From DATJPY01 sp035506135 (lineage in GTDB: Bacteria > Myxococcota_A > UBA9160 > PR03), in assembly GCA_035506135.1 (NCBI GenBank), contig DATJPY010000077.1, positions 1 through 64,000 on the forward strand: 64,000 nt of DNA, written 5' to 3'. Shown here in pieces: positions 8,398 to 19,088 of the stretch (its first letter is position 1; the number at the start of each line of letters is the position of its first letter). The notes beneath the pieces were generated by a model. It was not told the DNA's origin and did no database searches. It was given only the letters and a program-made list of their open reading frames with translations. Made by a program: the position numbers and the translations under genes.

Positions 8398-9181
8398 GCA
8401 GCGCCATCGTGGAGAAGTACGACTCGGGGATCGGCGCGTCGTAGTCGACCGCCGGGACCTCCATGGTGACCGTCTCGTGCGCTGCCACCTTCTCGAAGAC
8501 GATGCGCGTGGGCGTCGCGACGCCCTGGATCGTCCTCACCTCCTCGGTGTGCGCGCGCAGGGCCTCGGCGTCGCCCTGGTACTGGATGGTCCGGAGCGCG
8601 ATGAAGGTCTCGGGGTCGAGCCAGATCGTGCGCCGGTCGAAGCGCTGGTTGGCCTCGACCGCGCGTTCGCTGAGGCGCAGCACCGCGCGATCCGAGAGCG
8701 AGTCCTGCGCGACCGACTCGGCCCGGGTCGGCTCGCCGATGGCGAGCCCGAAGCCGAGGTACTCGAGGTCGATCCCGTAGACGTCCTCGCGCGCCAGCGA
8801 CTCTCCGATCCGGCGCACGCGGCGGGTCGCCGGCTGATACAGGAAGTACTCGTTCGTCCCGCTCGGATTCTCTATGTAGAGCAGGCCGAGCCCGCGCAGA
8901 TCAGCCGGCTCCTCGAAGCGAGCCAGCACGCGCTCGCGGTGGGAGCCGGCGTCGTCGCGCCAGACCGTGAGGCGCCGCTGCTCCGACTGACCCTGCCGGT
9001 CGATCGTGAGCACGATGGTCGCGGTGAAGTGCCTGCCCTCGAGTCGACCGTGCCAGCGCTCCCTCGCCTGCTCCGCGCTGAGCGGAGTCGCGTCCTCACG
9101 CGCCGCGGCCGGCGCAGCGAGGGCGAGGAGCACGGACAGCATGCAGACCCCGGCTCGCTTCGATCCGCGGCGGGCCGTCAT
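8378..9181 (-). CDS. LolA-like outer-membrane lipoprotein-sorting protein
   Basis: A 267-residue periplasmic protein with a clear signal peptide (cleavage after about APAAA, residue 27). The mature part matches the LolA-like family often found beside MMPL or MacB-type exporters, with features such as GLGLLYIE, YFLYQPATRRVRRI and WLDPETFIALRTIQY. It probably carries a lipid or lipoprotein across the periplasm. Its gene converges on the glycosyltransferase and overlaps its end by 20 nt. A TATGAT -10 box lies 6 nt before the ATG, so the mRNA may be leaderless. Partnership with the ABC exporter on the other strand is inferred from proximity. Confidence 0.82.
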   Translation of the reverse strand: MTARRGSKRAGVCMLSVLLALAAPAAAREDATPLSAEQARERWHGRLEGRHFTATIVLTIDRQGQSEQRRLTVWRDDAGSHRERVLARFEEPADLRGLGLLYIENPSGTNEYFLYQPATRRVRRIGESLAREDVYGIDLEYLGFGLAIGEPTRAESVAQDSLSDRAVLRLSERAVEANQRFDRRTIWLDPETFIALRTIQYQGDAEALRAHTEEVRTIQGVATPTRIVFEKVAAHETVTMEVPAVDYDAPIPESYFSTMALLKGVGH

Positions 9182-9187
9182 CCCATC

Positions 9188-9193
9188 ATCATA
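9188..9193 (-). promoter_or_regulatory. Putative -10 box of the LolA-like gene
   Basis: TATGAT on the minus strand ends 6 nt before the ATG at 9181, predicting transcription to begin at the start codon. No good -35 hexamer is seen at the standard distance, so the call rests on the -10 match and on the same spacing at other genes in the window. Confidence 0.4.
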
Positions 9194-9239
9194 GTCGGCG
9201 GCCCTTCGCGACGGTGTGCGAAAGCGAGACCGAAGACGC

Positions 9240-9257
9240 GGAGCCCCGCGGGGCTCC
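9240..9257. other. Perfect 18-bp palindrome between divergent genes
   Basis: GGAGCCCC-GC-GGGGCTCC is fully self-complementary and lies between the divergent LolA-like and surA-like genes. It is not downstream of a gene end on either strand, so it is more likely an operator or a 5' hairpin than a terminator. Confidence 0.4.
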
Positions 9258-9326
9258 TATCTGTATGGCGGCCCTCTCGTTACCCTCTCGCCCGCTTCCA
9301 CCATCCGCGGGGCGGGGAGGGACCCG

Positions 9327-10342
9327 ATGAGGATCGCGCGCGCTGCGGCGGTGCTGGCCGTGCTCGCATGGCCCGCAGCGAACGCGCGCGCCGTGGAGCT
9401 CGTCGACGGCATCGCCGCCCAGGTGGGCACCGAGGTGGTGCTGATCTCGGACGTCTCGCGCGTCGCGGACCCGATCGAGAAGAAGATGCGCGGCGCCGGC
9501 GCGACCGATCACGACATCGCGCAGATGCGCGCCGAGGTGCTCGAGCAGATGATCGAGCGCAAGCTGATCGCGCTCCTCGCCAAGCGGGCGGAGATCGAGG
9601 CGACCGACGCCGAGATCGACGACGCCATCGCGGGCGTGGCGAAGGAGAACGGCATGAGCGTCGACACGCTCAAGAAGAGCGTCGAGACGCAGGGTCTGCC
9701 GTGGGAGGCATACCGCCGGAAGATCGGCGAGGAGATCGTCCAGCAGAAGGTGCTCGGCGGGATGGTGCGCTCCAAGATCGAGGTCAAGGAGGAGGAGGTG
9801 CGCGCCCTCTACAACCAGCGCTACGGCGACCAGCCGACCGGCGGCCGCGAGATCCACGTCCTCCAGATGGCGCAGGCGGCCGAAGGCGACAAGCCGGCGC
9901 AGCACGCGGCGGCGTGCGACCGCGTCCGCGTGGCGCTCGGCCGCGTGCGCGCCGGCGAGTCGTTCCAGAAGGTCGCGAGCGAGGTGTCGCAGGCGGCGCC
10001 CGACCTCGGCTGGATCCACGAGGCGACCCTCGCGCCGTGGATGGTTTCGGCCCTCGGCAAGATGAACCCGGGGCAGATCTCCGACGTGATCGAGCTGCCG
10101 GTGGGCTGCGCGGCGCTCCAGCTTCTCGGGACGCGCGAGGCGCAGCCGGTCACCTACGAGCAGGTCGAGAAGGAGCTGCGCGCGCTCCTCTACGACGAGC
10201 GCTTCCAGGAGCAGTATCGGCGCTTCATGGAGAAGCTGCGCAAGCAGACCTACGTCGACCGCAAGGGCGTCTTCGCCGACGCGGCGCGGATCGACGCCAA
10301 GGTGCCCGAGGCGGGCGCCGCCGCGGAACCCCCGCGACTGCA

Positions 10343-10346
<4 letters not shown>
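9327..10346 (+). CDS. SurA-like periplasmic chaperone/peptidyl-prolyl isomerase
   Basis: A 339-residue protein with a signal peptide (about 1-23, ending NARA). A SurA N-terminal chaperone domain (VDGIAAQVGTEVVLISDV, QMIERKLI) is followed by a parvulin-type rotamase domain at about 170-275 (GREIHVLQM, FQKVASEVS, DLGWIHE, MNPGQISDVIELPVG). SurA helps outer-membrane beta-barrel proteins fold in the periplasm. ATG 9327 is set by GGAGG 6 nt upstream and by the signal peptide. Its stop overlaps the uvrA GTG start by 4 nt. That is an unusual partner, since surA usually lies with lptD, pdxA or ksgA. Confidence 0.88.
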
Positions 10347-13209
<2,863 letters not shown>

Positions 13210-13213
<4 letters not shown>

Positions 13214-14070
13214 AGGCGCCGCCCCCGTATCCGGGTCCGCTGCAGGCGGTGCTGCTGACGCTGCTCGGCGCCTTCCTGGCCTCGGCGGCCGACGCTGTGG
13301 CGCAGCCGGCCGTGGGTCCCACCGCGGCGCTCGGGCTCGCCACGGTGGTGGGGCTCGGCGCAGCGGGCGCCGTCGGCGCGACGCGGATCCCGCGGCCGCA
13401 CGGCGCGCGCGTCGGCCTGCGCGGGCTGCGCGCTCGCCAGCTCCTCCCGCTGCTGCTCCTGCTCCCGGTGGCACTCGTCGCGAGCGAGGTCGATAACGCC
13501 GTGCTCGCGAGCTTCCCCGCGCCCGACGCCCCGCAGCTCGCACAGCAGGTGCTCGAGAAGCTTCCCACCGACGCGGGGCTCGCCTTCCTCGAGTCGCTGC
13601 TGGTGGCCGTGGGCCTGGTGCCGCTGGTCGAGGAGTGGTTCTTCCGCGGCGTGATCCAGCAGGGGCTGGTCGCGAGGCTGGGCGCGCGCGGCGGGGTGCT
13701 GCTCACGGCGCTGCTCTTCGCGCTCGGTCACGCCGGCCCGGGCCTCTCGCCCGCGAGCTGGGGTGCGCTGGTGGCGCAGACCTTCGTGCTCGGCCTGGTG
13801 TTCGGCGTCGCCCGACACCAGACGGGGTCGCTCCTGGCCGGGGTCTTCCTCCACGTCGGGGTCAACCTCGCCGGCGTGCTGGCGCTCGCCTACGCGAGCC
13901 GCGTTCCGATCCCCGGCTACAACGCTCCCGGGCCGCACACGCCGGCTGCGCTGATCGTCCCCGCCGCGCTCTCGGTCGGCCTCGGCCTGGTGCTGCTCGC
14001 GCGCGAGCGCGCTCCCCGCATCCCCGAGGTCCCGGTGCCAGGAGAGCCCGAGGACGAGCCCGGCGCGTAG
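13210..14070 (+). CDS. CPBP family intramembrane metalloprotease
   Basis: A 286-residue polytopic membrane protein of the CAAX/CPBP (Abi) family. The three conserved motifs are present: EEWFFRG (EExxxR), a His in FALGHAG, and HVGVN (HxxxN). These form the putative zinc-glutamate active site of Rce1-like proteases. About six to eight hydrophobic segments span the protein. The start overlaps the uvrA stop as ATGA. Bacterial members are linked to bacteriocin immunity or membrane protein processing, but no specific role can be assigned here. Confidence 0.85.
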
Positions 14071-14095
14071 CCGCCGTGGCTCGCGGCACCGGCGC

Positions 14096-14124
14096 TTGAC
14101 CTTCTGCCGCCGGGTCGTTATATC
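14096..14124 (+). promoter_or_regulatory. Sigma70-type promoter of the marR-clc operon
   Basis: -35 TTGACC (14096-14101), a 17-bp spacer and -10 TATATC (14119-14124). Transcription should start near 14131-14132, leaving only about 3 nt before the ATG at 14135, so the mRNA is leaderless or nearly so. Confidence 0.7.
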
Positions 14125-14136
14125 GCAATGCGATAT
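14120..14136. promoter_or_regulatory. MarR operator overlapping -10 and start codon
   Basis: ATATCGCA-A-TGCGATAT is a perfect 8+1+8 bp palindrome, typical in size for MarR dimers. It covers the -10 box, the likely transcription start and the first bases of the start codon. Binding by the encoded regulator would block its own transcription (inference). Confidence 0.7.
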
Positions 14137-14611
14137 GAAGGCCCGAGCGCGCACGGCGGCCGCGGTCGACCGGCCAGGTCGCGAGCCCGACTACCGCGCG
14201 CTCGCGGAGCTCCGCCACCAGATCCGCCGCTTCCTGACCTTCAGCGAGGGCGCGGCGCGCGCCGCGGGGATCGAGCCGCAGCAGCACCAGCTCCTGCTCG
14301 CGATCAAGGGCCTGCCGTCGGACCGGCGCCCGACGGTCGGGGTGCTCGCCGAACGCCTGCAGGTCCGACACCACACGGCGGTCGGCCTCGCCGACCGGCT
14401 CGCGGCGTCGGGGCTCGCGGCGCGGCGCGCCAGCGCATCGGACGGGCGCGAGATCCTGCTCCACATCACCGCGCGCGGCGAGCGGCTGCTCCGGCGCCTC
14501 TCGCTCACCCATCGCGCCGAGCTCGAGACGGCGGGGCCCGCTCTCGCCGACGCACTCGGCGCGCTCGTGGGCCCGCGACGAGCGCCCCGTCCCGCCCGGA
14601 GCTCGCGGTGA
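14135..14611 (+). CDS. MarR family transcriptional regulator
   Basis: A 158-residue winged-helix repressor. The order is an N-terminal dimerisation helix (YRALAELRHQIRRFLTFSEGAARAAGI), the recognition region (VGVLAERLQVRHHTAVGLADRLAASGL) and the wing (ARRASASDGREILLHITARGE). ATG 14135 is chosen because it follows the promoter by the usual leaderless spacing and no ribosome site lies upstream. Its stop overlaps the ClC channel GTG start (GTGA), so both are cotranscribed. The regulator probably controls the channel through the palindrome at its own start. The ligand is unknown; pH or a small anion-linked signal is a guess from the partner gene. Confidence 0.9.
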   Translation: MKARARTAAAVDRPGREPDYRALAELRHQIRRFLTFSEGAARAAGIEPQQHQLLLAIKGLPSDRRPTVGVLAERLQVRHHTAVGLADRLAASGLAARRASASDGREILLHITARGERLLRRLSLTHRAELETAGPALADALGALVGPRRAPRPARSSR

Positions 14612-16455
14612 GCGCGGCGTCGAATCCGCCGATCCACGAGAGCCTCGGCGACTTCACGGCCACGCGGCGACTGGTCGCGGTGGCGCTGCTGGCGATCGCC
14701 ATCGGCTCGATCGCCGCGCTGGTCGCGTTCCTGCTGCTGCGGCTGATCGGCCTCTTCACCAACCTCTTCTTCTTCCAGCGCTGGGACACCTCCTTCGTGT
14801 CGCCGGCCACGAATCAGCTCGGTGTCCTGGCCGGGCTGGTCCCTGTCGCGGGCGGCCTCTGCATCGGTCTCATGGCGCGCTACGGCTCCGAGCGCATCCG
14901 CGGTCATGGCATCCCGGAGGCGCTCGAGGCGATCCTCACGCGCGGCAGCAGGGTGGAGCCGCGGGTCGCACTGCTGAAGCCGATCTCCGCCGCGATCTCG
15001 ATCGGCTCGGGCGGACCGTTCGGCGCCGAGGGACCGATCATCATGACCGGCGGTGCCTTCGGGTCGCTGATCGCGCAGCTCTTCCGGCTCACCGCCGCGG
15101 AGCGCAAGACGCTGCTCGTCGCCGGCGCGGCGGCCGGCATGGCGGCCACGTTCTCGGCCCCGATTGCGTCCGTGCTGCTGGCCGTCGAGCTGCTGCTGTT
15201 CGAGCTGAAGCCGCGCAGCTTCGTCCCCGTCGCGCTCGCGAGCGCGACGGCGATGCTCTTCCGCGTCTCGCTGCTCGGTCCGGGGCCGATCTTCCCGGTG
15301 CCGCCGCACGAAGCCTTCGTCGGCGCTCCGGGGCTCGCCGCGAGCGCGCTCGTCGGGCTCCTGACGGGTGTCCTGGCCTGGCTGATGACGCTCTCGGTCT
15401 ACGCCTCGGAGGATCTCTTCAAGCGGCTGCCGATCCACTGGATGTGGTGGCCGGCGCTCGGCGGAATCGCCATCGGCGTGGGCGGGCTCGTGAACCCGCG
15501 CGCGCTCGGAGTCGGCTACGACACGATCGAGGCGTTGCTGCGCGGAGGCCTCCCGCTCCGCGAGACCCTGCGACTCGCCGCGGTGAAGTGGACGATCTGG
15601 GCGCTGGCCCTCGGCTCCGGGACCTCGGGCGGCGTCCTCGCGCCGCTGCTCATGATGGGCGCGTCGGTCGGCCAGATCGCGAGCGCCTGGCTGCCGAACG
15701 AAGGCGTCGGATTCTGGCCGCTCGTCGCGATGGGCGCGGTGCTCGGCGGCACGATGCGGTCGCCGCTCACCGGCGTCGTCTTCGCCGTCGAGCTGACGGG
15801 CGACCGCAACGCGCTGCTGCCCCTCCTGGTCGCCTCGACCGTCGCGTACGCGTTCACGGTTCTCGCCATGCGGCGGTCGATCCTCACCGAGAAGCTGGCG
15901 CGGCGCGGATACCACGTGACCCGCGAGTACGCGATCGACCCGCTCGACGTGCTCTTCGCGCGCGACGTCATGCGTTCGGCCGTCGTCGGGCTCCCGGCGG
16001 ACGCGTCGCGGCGCGACGCGGAGCGCCTCCTCGCGACCCGGCTCGGCGAGCTCGAGCCGCTGTACCCGGTCCTCGAGCAGGACGAGCTCGTCGGCGTGGT
16101 GACCCGCAGGGAGCTGGCGGGCTTCGCGTCCGCGGAATCGGGCGGGGCGACCCGGGTCGGCGAGATCGCCACGTCCCCGGTGGTCGCGCATCCGGACGAG
16201 CTCTTGAGCGCGGTGGTCCAGCGCATGGCGCAGACCGGACGCACGCGCCTTCCGGTCGTGACGCGCGGCACGGCGGCGCGCCTGCTCGGGATGATCACGC
16301 TTCCCCATCTACTCCAAGCGCGCAGACGTCATCTGGAAGAGGAACGCCGGCGTGAGCGCGTCCTGCGGCCCGAGCTCCTGATCCCCGCCGCGCTGCGCGG
16401 GCGCCGGTGGCAGGCGGATGACGGCGAGCGGGCGGCGGAGCCGGAACGCGGCTGA
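14608..16455 (+). CDS. ClC family chloride channel/antiporter with CBS domains
   Basis: A 615-residue protein: a ClC membrane domain (about 20-430), then two C-terminal CBS domains (about 450-590). Selectivity-filter elements are recognisable. GHGIP corresponds to the GSGIP loop, GGPFGAEGP carries the gating Glu of the GKEGP loop, and SGTSGGVLAP matches the third loop. CBS pairs usually bind adenine nucleotides to gate the pore. GTG 14608 overlaps the marR stop. Retention of the gating Glu is compatible with either a channel or a chloride/proton exchanger, which sequence reading cannot settle. Confidence 0.92.
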   Translation: MSAASNPPIHESLGDFTATRRLVAVALLAIAIGSIAALVAFLLLRLIGLFTNLFFFQRWDTSFVSPATNQLGVLAGLVPVAGGLCIGLMARYGSERIRGHGIPEALEAILTRGSRVEPRVALLKPISAAISIGSGGPFGAEGPIIMTGGAFGSLIAQLFRLTAAERKTLLVAGAAAGMAATFSAPIASVLLAVELLLFELKPRSFVPVALASATAMLFRVSLLGPGPIFPVPPHEAFVGAPGLAASALVGLLTGVLAWLMTLSVYASEDLFKRLPIHWMWWPALGGIAIGVGGLVNPRALGVGYDTIEALLRGGLPLRETLRLAAVKWTIWALALGSGTSGGVLAPLLMMGASVGQIASAWLPNEGVGFWPLVAMGAVLGGTMRSPLTGVVFAVELTGDRNALLPLLVASTVAYAFTVLAMRRSILTEKLARRGYHVTREYAIDPLDVLFARDVMRSAVVGLPADASRRDAERLLATRLGELEPLYPVLEQDELVGVVTRRELAGFASAESGGATRVGEIATSPVVAHPDELLSAVVQRMAQTGRTRLPVVTRGTAARLLGMITLPHLLQARRRHLEEERRRERVLRPELLIPAALRGRRWQADDGERAAEPERG

Positions 16456-16596
16456 CGAAGCCGGTGCCAAGTCCATGCGACGGGATGCCCCGGAAGGTAC
16501 GTGGCGCCGCCCGAGACAGCCGGGAGCGCTTTGGTAACCTGCGGCGGCCTGCGGGGCGGGCGCCCGACCGGAGGCGCCGCGGAAGGGGGGAGCCGC

Positions 16597-17985
16597 ATGA
16601 AGATCCTCGATCTGGTGGCCGACCGGCTTCCCGAGAAGTACGCACTGCACGAGCGCTACCTGAACGCTCAGCAGGTGCGCGTGCTCAAGACGATCGGGTT
16701 CGACGTCTCCTACACCGAGGCGCGCGGCCAGTACCTCTTCGATGCAGCCGGGAACCGCTACCTCGACCTGTTGTCGGGCTGGGGCGTGTTCAACGTGGGA
16801 CGAAATCACCCGACCGTGGTCGAGGCGCTGCGCGACGTCCTGTGCGCCGATCTCCCACACCTGGTGCAGATGGACGTGACGGTGCTCGCGGGCGTGCTCG
16901 CCGAGCGCCTGGTCGCGAAGATGCCCGAGGGGCTCGAGCGCGTGTTCTTCTGCAACTCGGGCACCGAGGCGGTGGAGTCGGCGATCAAGCTCAGCCGCTT
17001 CGCCACCCGCCGCTCGAAGATCGTCTACTGCGAGCACGGCTTTCATGGGCTCACCTACGGATCGCTCTCGATCAACGGCGACGAGAGCTACAAGGACGGC
17101 TTCGGCACGCTGTTACCCGACACGGTGCGCATCCCGTTCGACGATCTCGAGGCACTCGAGAACGCCCTGCGCGGGCGCGACGTCGCGGCCTTCGTCGTCG
17201 AGCCGATCATCGGACACGGCGTCCTCATCCCGAGCGACGGCTATCTCCAGGGCGCCGCGGCGCTCTGCCGCAAGTACGGCACGCTGTTCGTCGCGGACGA
17301 GATCCAGACGGGGCTCGGGCGCACCGGCCGATTCCTCGCCATCGACCACTGGGGCGTCGAGCCCGACCTCGTGCTGCTGGCCAAGTCGCTCTCGGGCGGC
17401 TTCGTCCCCGTCGGAGCCGTCGCCTGCCGCAAGTGGGTCTTCGACGCGGTCTTCGACCGCATGGACCGCATGGCCGTGCACGGCTCGACCTTCTCGAAGA
17501 ACAACCTCGCGATGGCGGCCGGACTGGCGACACTCGAGGTGCTCGAGCAGGAGCGGCTGGTCGAGAACGCGGAGCTCGTCGGCGGCCAGATCCTGGACGA
17601 CCTGCGCGCGATGATCCCGCGCTTCGAGTTCCTGAAGCAGGTGCGCGGCAAGGGATTGATGATCGCGCTCGAGTTCGGGCGGCCCTCGAGCCTCTCGCTG
17701 CGCGCGGCCTGGAAGCTGCTCGAGACGGCCAACACGGGCCTCTTCTGCCAGATGGTGACGATCCCGCTCTACGCGCGGCACCGCATCCTCTCGCAGGTCG
17801 CGGCCAACAACATGCACGTGGTGAAGTTCCTGCCGCCGCTCACGCTGACCCAGGAAGACCGCCGCTGGATCGTGTCCGCCTGCGAGGACGTGATCGCCGA
17901 CTGCCACAAGGTGCCGGGCTCCATCTGGGACCTCGGGAAGAAGCTCGCCGGCGCCGCGCTCCGCATGAAGACCGGCCGCGCCTGA
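16597..17985 (+). CDS. Class III PLP-dependent aminotransferase
   Basis: A 462-residue ornithine/acetylornithine-type aminotransferase. Visible features are the substrate-site FCNSGTEAVESAIKLSR, the HGFHG segment, the cofactor DEIQTGLGRTG and the PLP lysine in LLAKSLSGGF. An N-terminal extension of about 40 residues and a long C-terminus exceed the usual 400. ATG 16597 is preceded by GAAGGGGGG and begins the conserved N-terminus. The HpnA-like epimerase follows 38 nt downstream. Together they resemble the HpnO/HpnA genes for extended hopanoid side chains, but a role in another amino-lipid or sugar pathway is possible. Confidence 0.8.
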   Translation: MKILDLVADRLPEKYALHERYLNAQQVRVLKTIGFDVSYTEARGQYLFDAAGNRYLDLLSGWGVFNVGRNHPTVVEALRDVLCADLPHLVQMDVTVLAGVLAERLVAKMPEGLERVFFCNSGTEAVESAIKLSRFATRRSKIVYCEHGFHGLTYGSLSINGDESYKDGFGTLLPDTVRIPFDDLEALENALRGRDVAAFVVEPIIGHGVLIPSDGYLQGAAALCRKYGTLFVADEIQTGLGRTGRFLAIDHWGVEPDLVLLAKSLSGGFVPVGAVACRKWVFDAVFDRMDRMAVHGSTFSKNNLAMAAGLATLEVLEQERLVENAELVGGQILDDLRAMIPRFEFLKQVRGKGLMIALEFGRPSSLSLRAAWKLLETANTGLFCQMVTIPLYARHRILSQVAANNMHVVKFLPPLTLTQEDRRWIVSACEDVIADCHKVPGSIWDLGKKLAGAALRMKTGRA

Positions 17986-18023
17986 CGGGGCGCGCCCACC
18001 CCCGGCGAGAGGACGCGAGCGAG

Positions 18024-19085
18024 ATGAGACACTGCGCCGTGACGGGCGCCAACGGCTTCGTCGGATCCACCGTGGTGCGCGAGCTCCTGACCCGCGGCCA
18101 CGAGGTGACCGCGCTGGTCGGCGCCGACCTCGGCTGCGAGAACCTGGCGGGCCTGCCGGTCAAGACCCGCGACCTCGACCTGCTCGACGGCGACGGCGTG
18201 CGCCGCGCCCTCGCCGGCTGCGACGCCGTGGTGCACGCCGCAGCCTGCTATGCGTTCTGGCTGCCCGACGCGCGCGACTTCTACCGCGTCAACGTCGAGG
18301 GCACGCGCAACGTGCTCGCCGCCGCGCGCGAGCTCGGCTGCGAGCGGGTCGTGTACACAAGCAGCGTCGCCACGCTGTCGCCCGGCTTCCCGAGCGGCCC
18401 GCAGGCGCTCGGCGACGAGGAGAACGTGCTCGACCTGCGGCGCTTCCGCGGACACTACAAGATGTCGAAGGCGATGGCCGAGGTCGTGGCGCTGCGCGAG
18501 GCGGCACGCGGGCTTCCGGTCGTGATCGTCCATCCGACCACCGTGCTAGGGCCCGGCGACCGCCGGCCGACGCCGACCGGGTCGATGATCATGCACTACG
18601 TGCAGGGCCACATGAAGCTGTACGTGGAGATGCAGCACAACCTGGTCGACGTGCGCGACGTCGCAGCCGGTGTGGGGCTTGCGCTCGAGCGGGGCCGGCC
18701 GGGCGAGCGCTACGTGCTGGGCGGCGACAACCTGTGGATGAGCGAGATCCTGGGCATGCTCGCGGAGATCACCGGGATTCCCGCGCCGCGGCTGGCGCTT
18801 CCGCCGCTCTTCTTCCGCGCGATCGGCCTCGTGAACGAGTGGCTCTCCGACCACGTCACGCATCGCGCGCCGCTGGTCGCCCCCGAGGCCGCCATGCACG
18901 CGCGCGACAGCATCGCTGTCGACTGCAGCAAGGCGCGCCGCGAGCTCGGCTTCGCGCCGCGCCGAGCGCGCGAGGTGCTGGTCGACGCGGTCCAGTGGTT
19001 CGTCGCCGAGGGATTCTGCCCGCCCGCCACGGCCGAGCGCATCGCGCGACGGCCGGCCTTCGCCGCGCAGCGGCCGGCCCGCTGA
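18024..19085 (+). CDS. HpnA-like NAD-dependent epimerase (extended SDR)
   Basis: A 353-residue Rossmann-fold protein. The NAD motif is GANGFVGS near residue 8. The catalytic Tyr-x-x-x-Lys is HYKMSK, with the Ser in TSSVATL upstream. The pattern VVHAAACYAFW, then VNVEGTRNVL and YTSSVATL, resembles hopanoid-associated sugar epimerases (HpnA), which are thought to act on sugar or polyol head groups. It follows the aminotransferase closely and ends 3 nt from the convergent GGDEF gene. Family is secure; the hopanoid link is inferred, since no squalene-hopene cyclase or radical SAM hpnH lies in the window. Confidence 0.82.
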   Translation: MRHCAVTGANGFVGSTVVRELLTRGHEVTALVGADLGCENLAGLPVKTRDLDLLDGDGVRRALAGCDAVVHAAACYAFWLPDARDFYRVNVEGTRNVLAAARELGCERVVYTSSVATLSPGFPSGPQALGDEENVLDLRRFRGHYKMSKAMAEVVALREAARGLPVVIVHPTTVLGPGDRRPTPTGSMIMHYVQGHMKLYVEMQHNLVDVRDVAAGVGLALERGRPGERYVLGGDNLWMSEILGMLAEITGIPAPRLALPPLFFRAIGLVNEWLSDHVTHRAPLVAPEAAMHARDSIAVDCSKARRELGFAPRRAREVLVDAVQWFVAEGFCPPATAERIARRPAFAAQRPAR

Positions 19086-19088
19086 CGC

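Noticed and set aside
8381..10342. N-terminal extension of the uvrA frame
   Set aside because: The UvrA fold begins at GTG 10343; upstream is antisense to the LolA-like gene and out of frame in surA.
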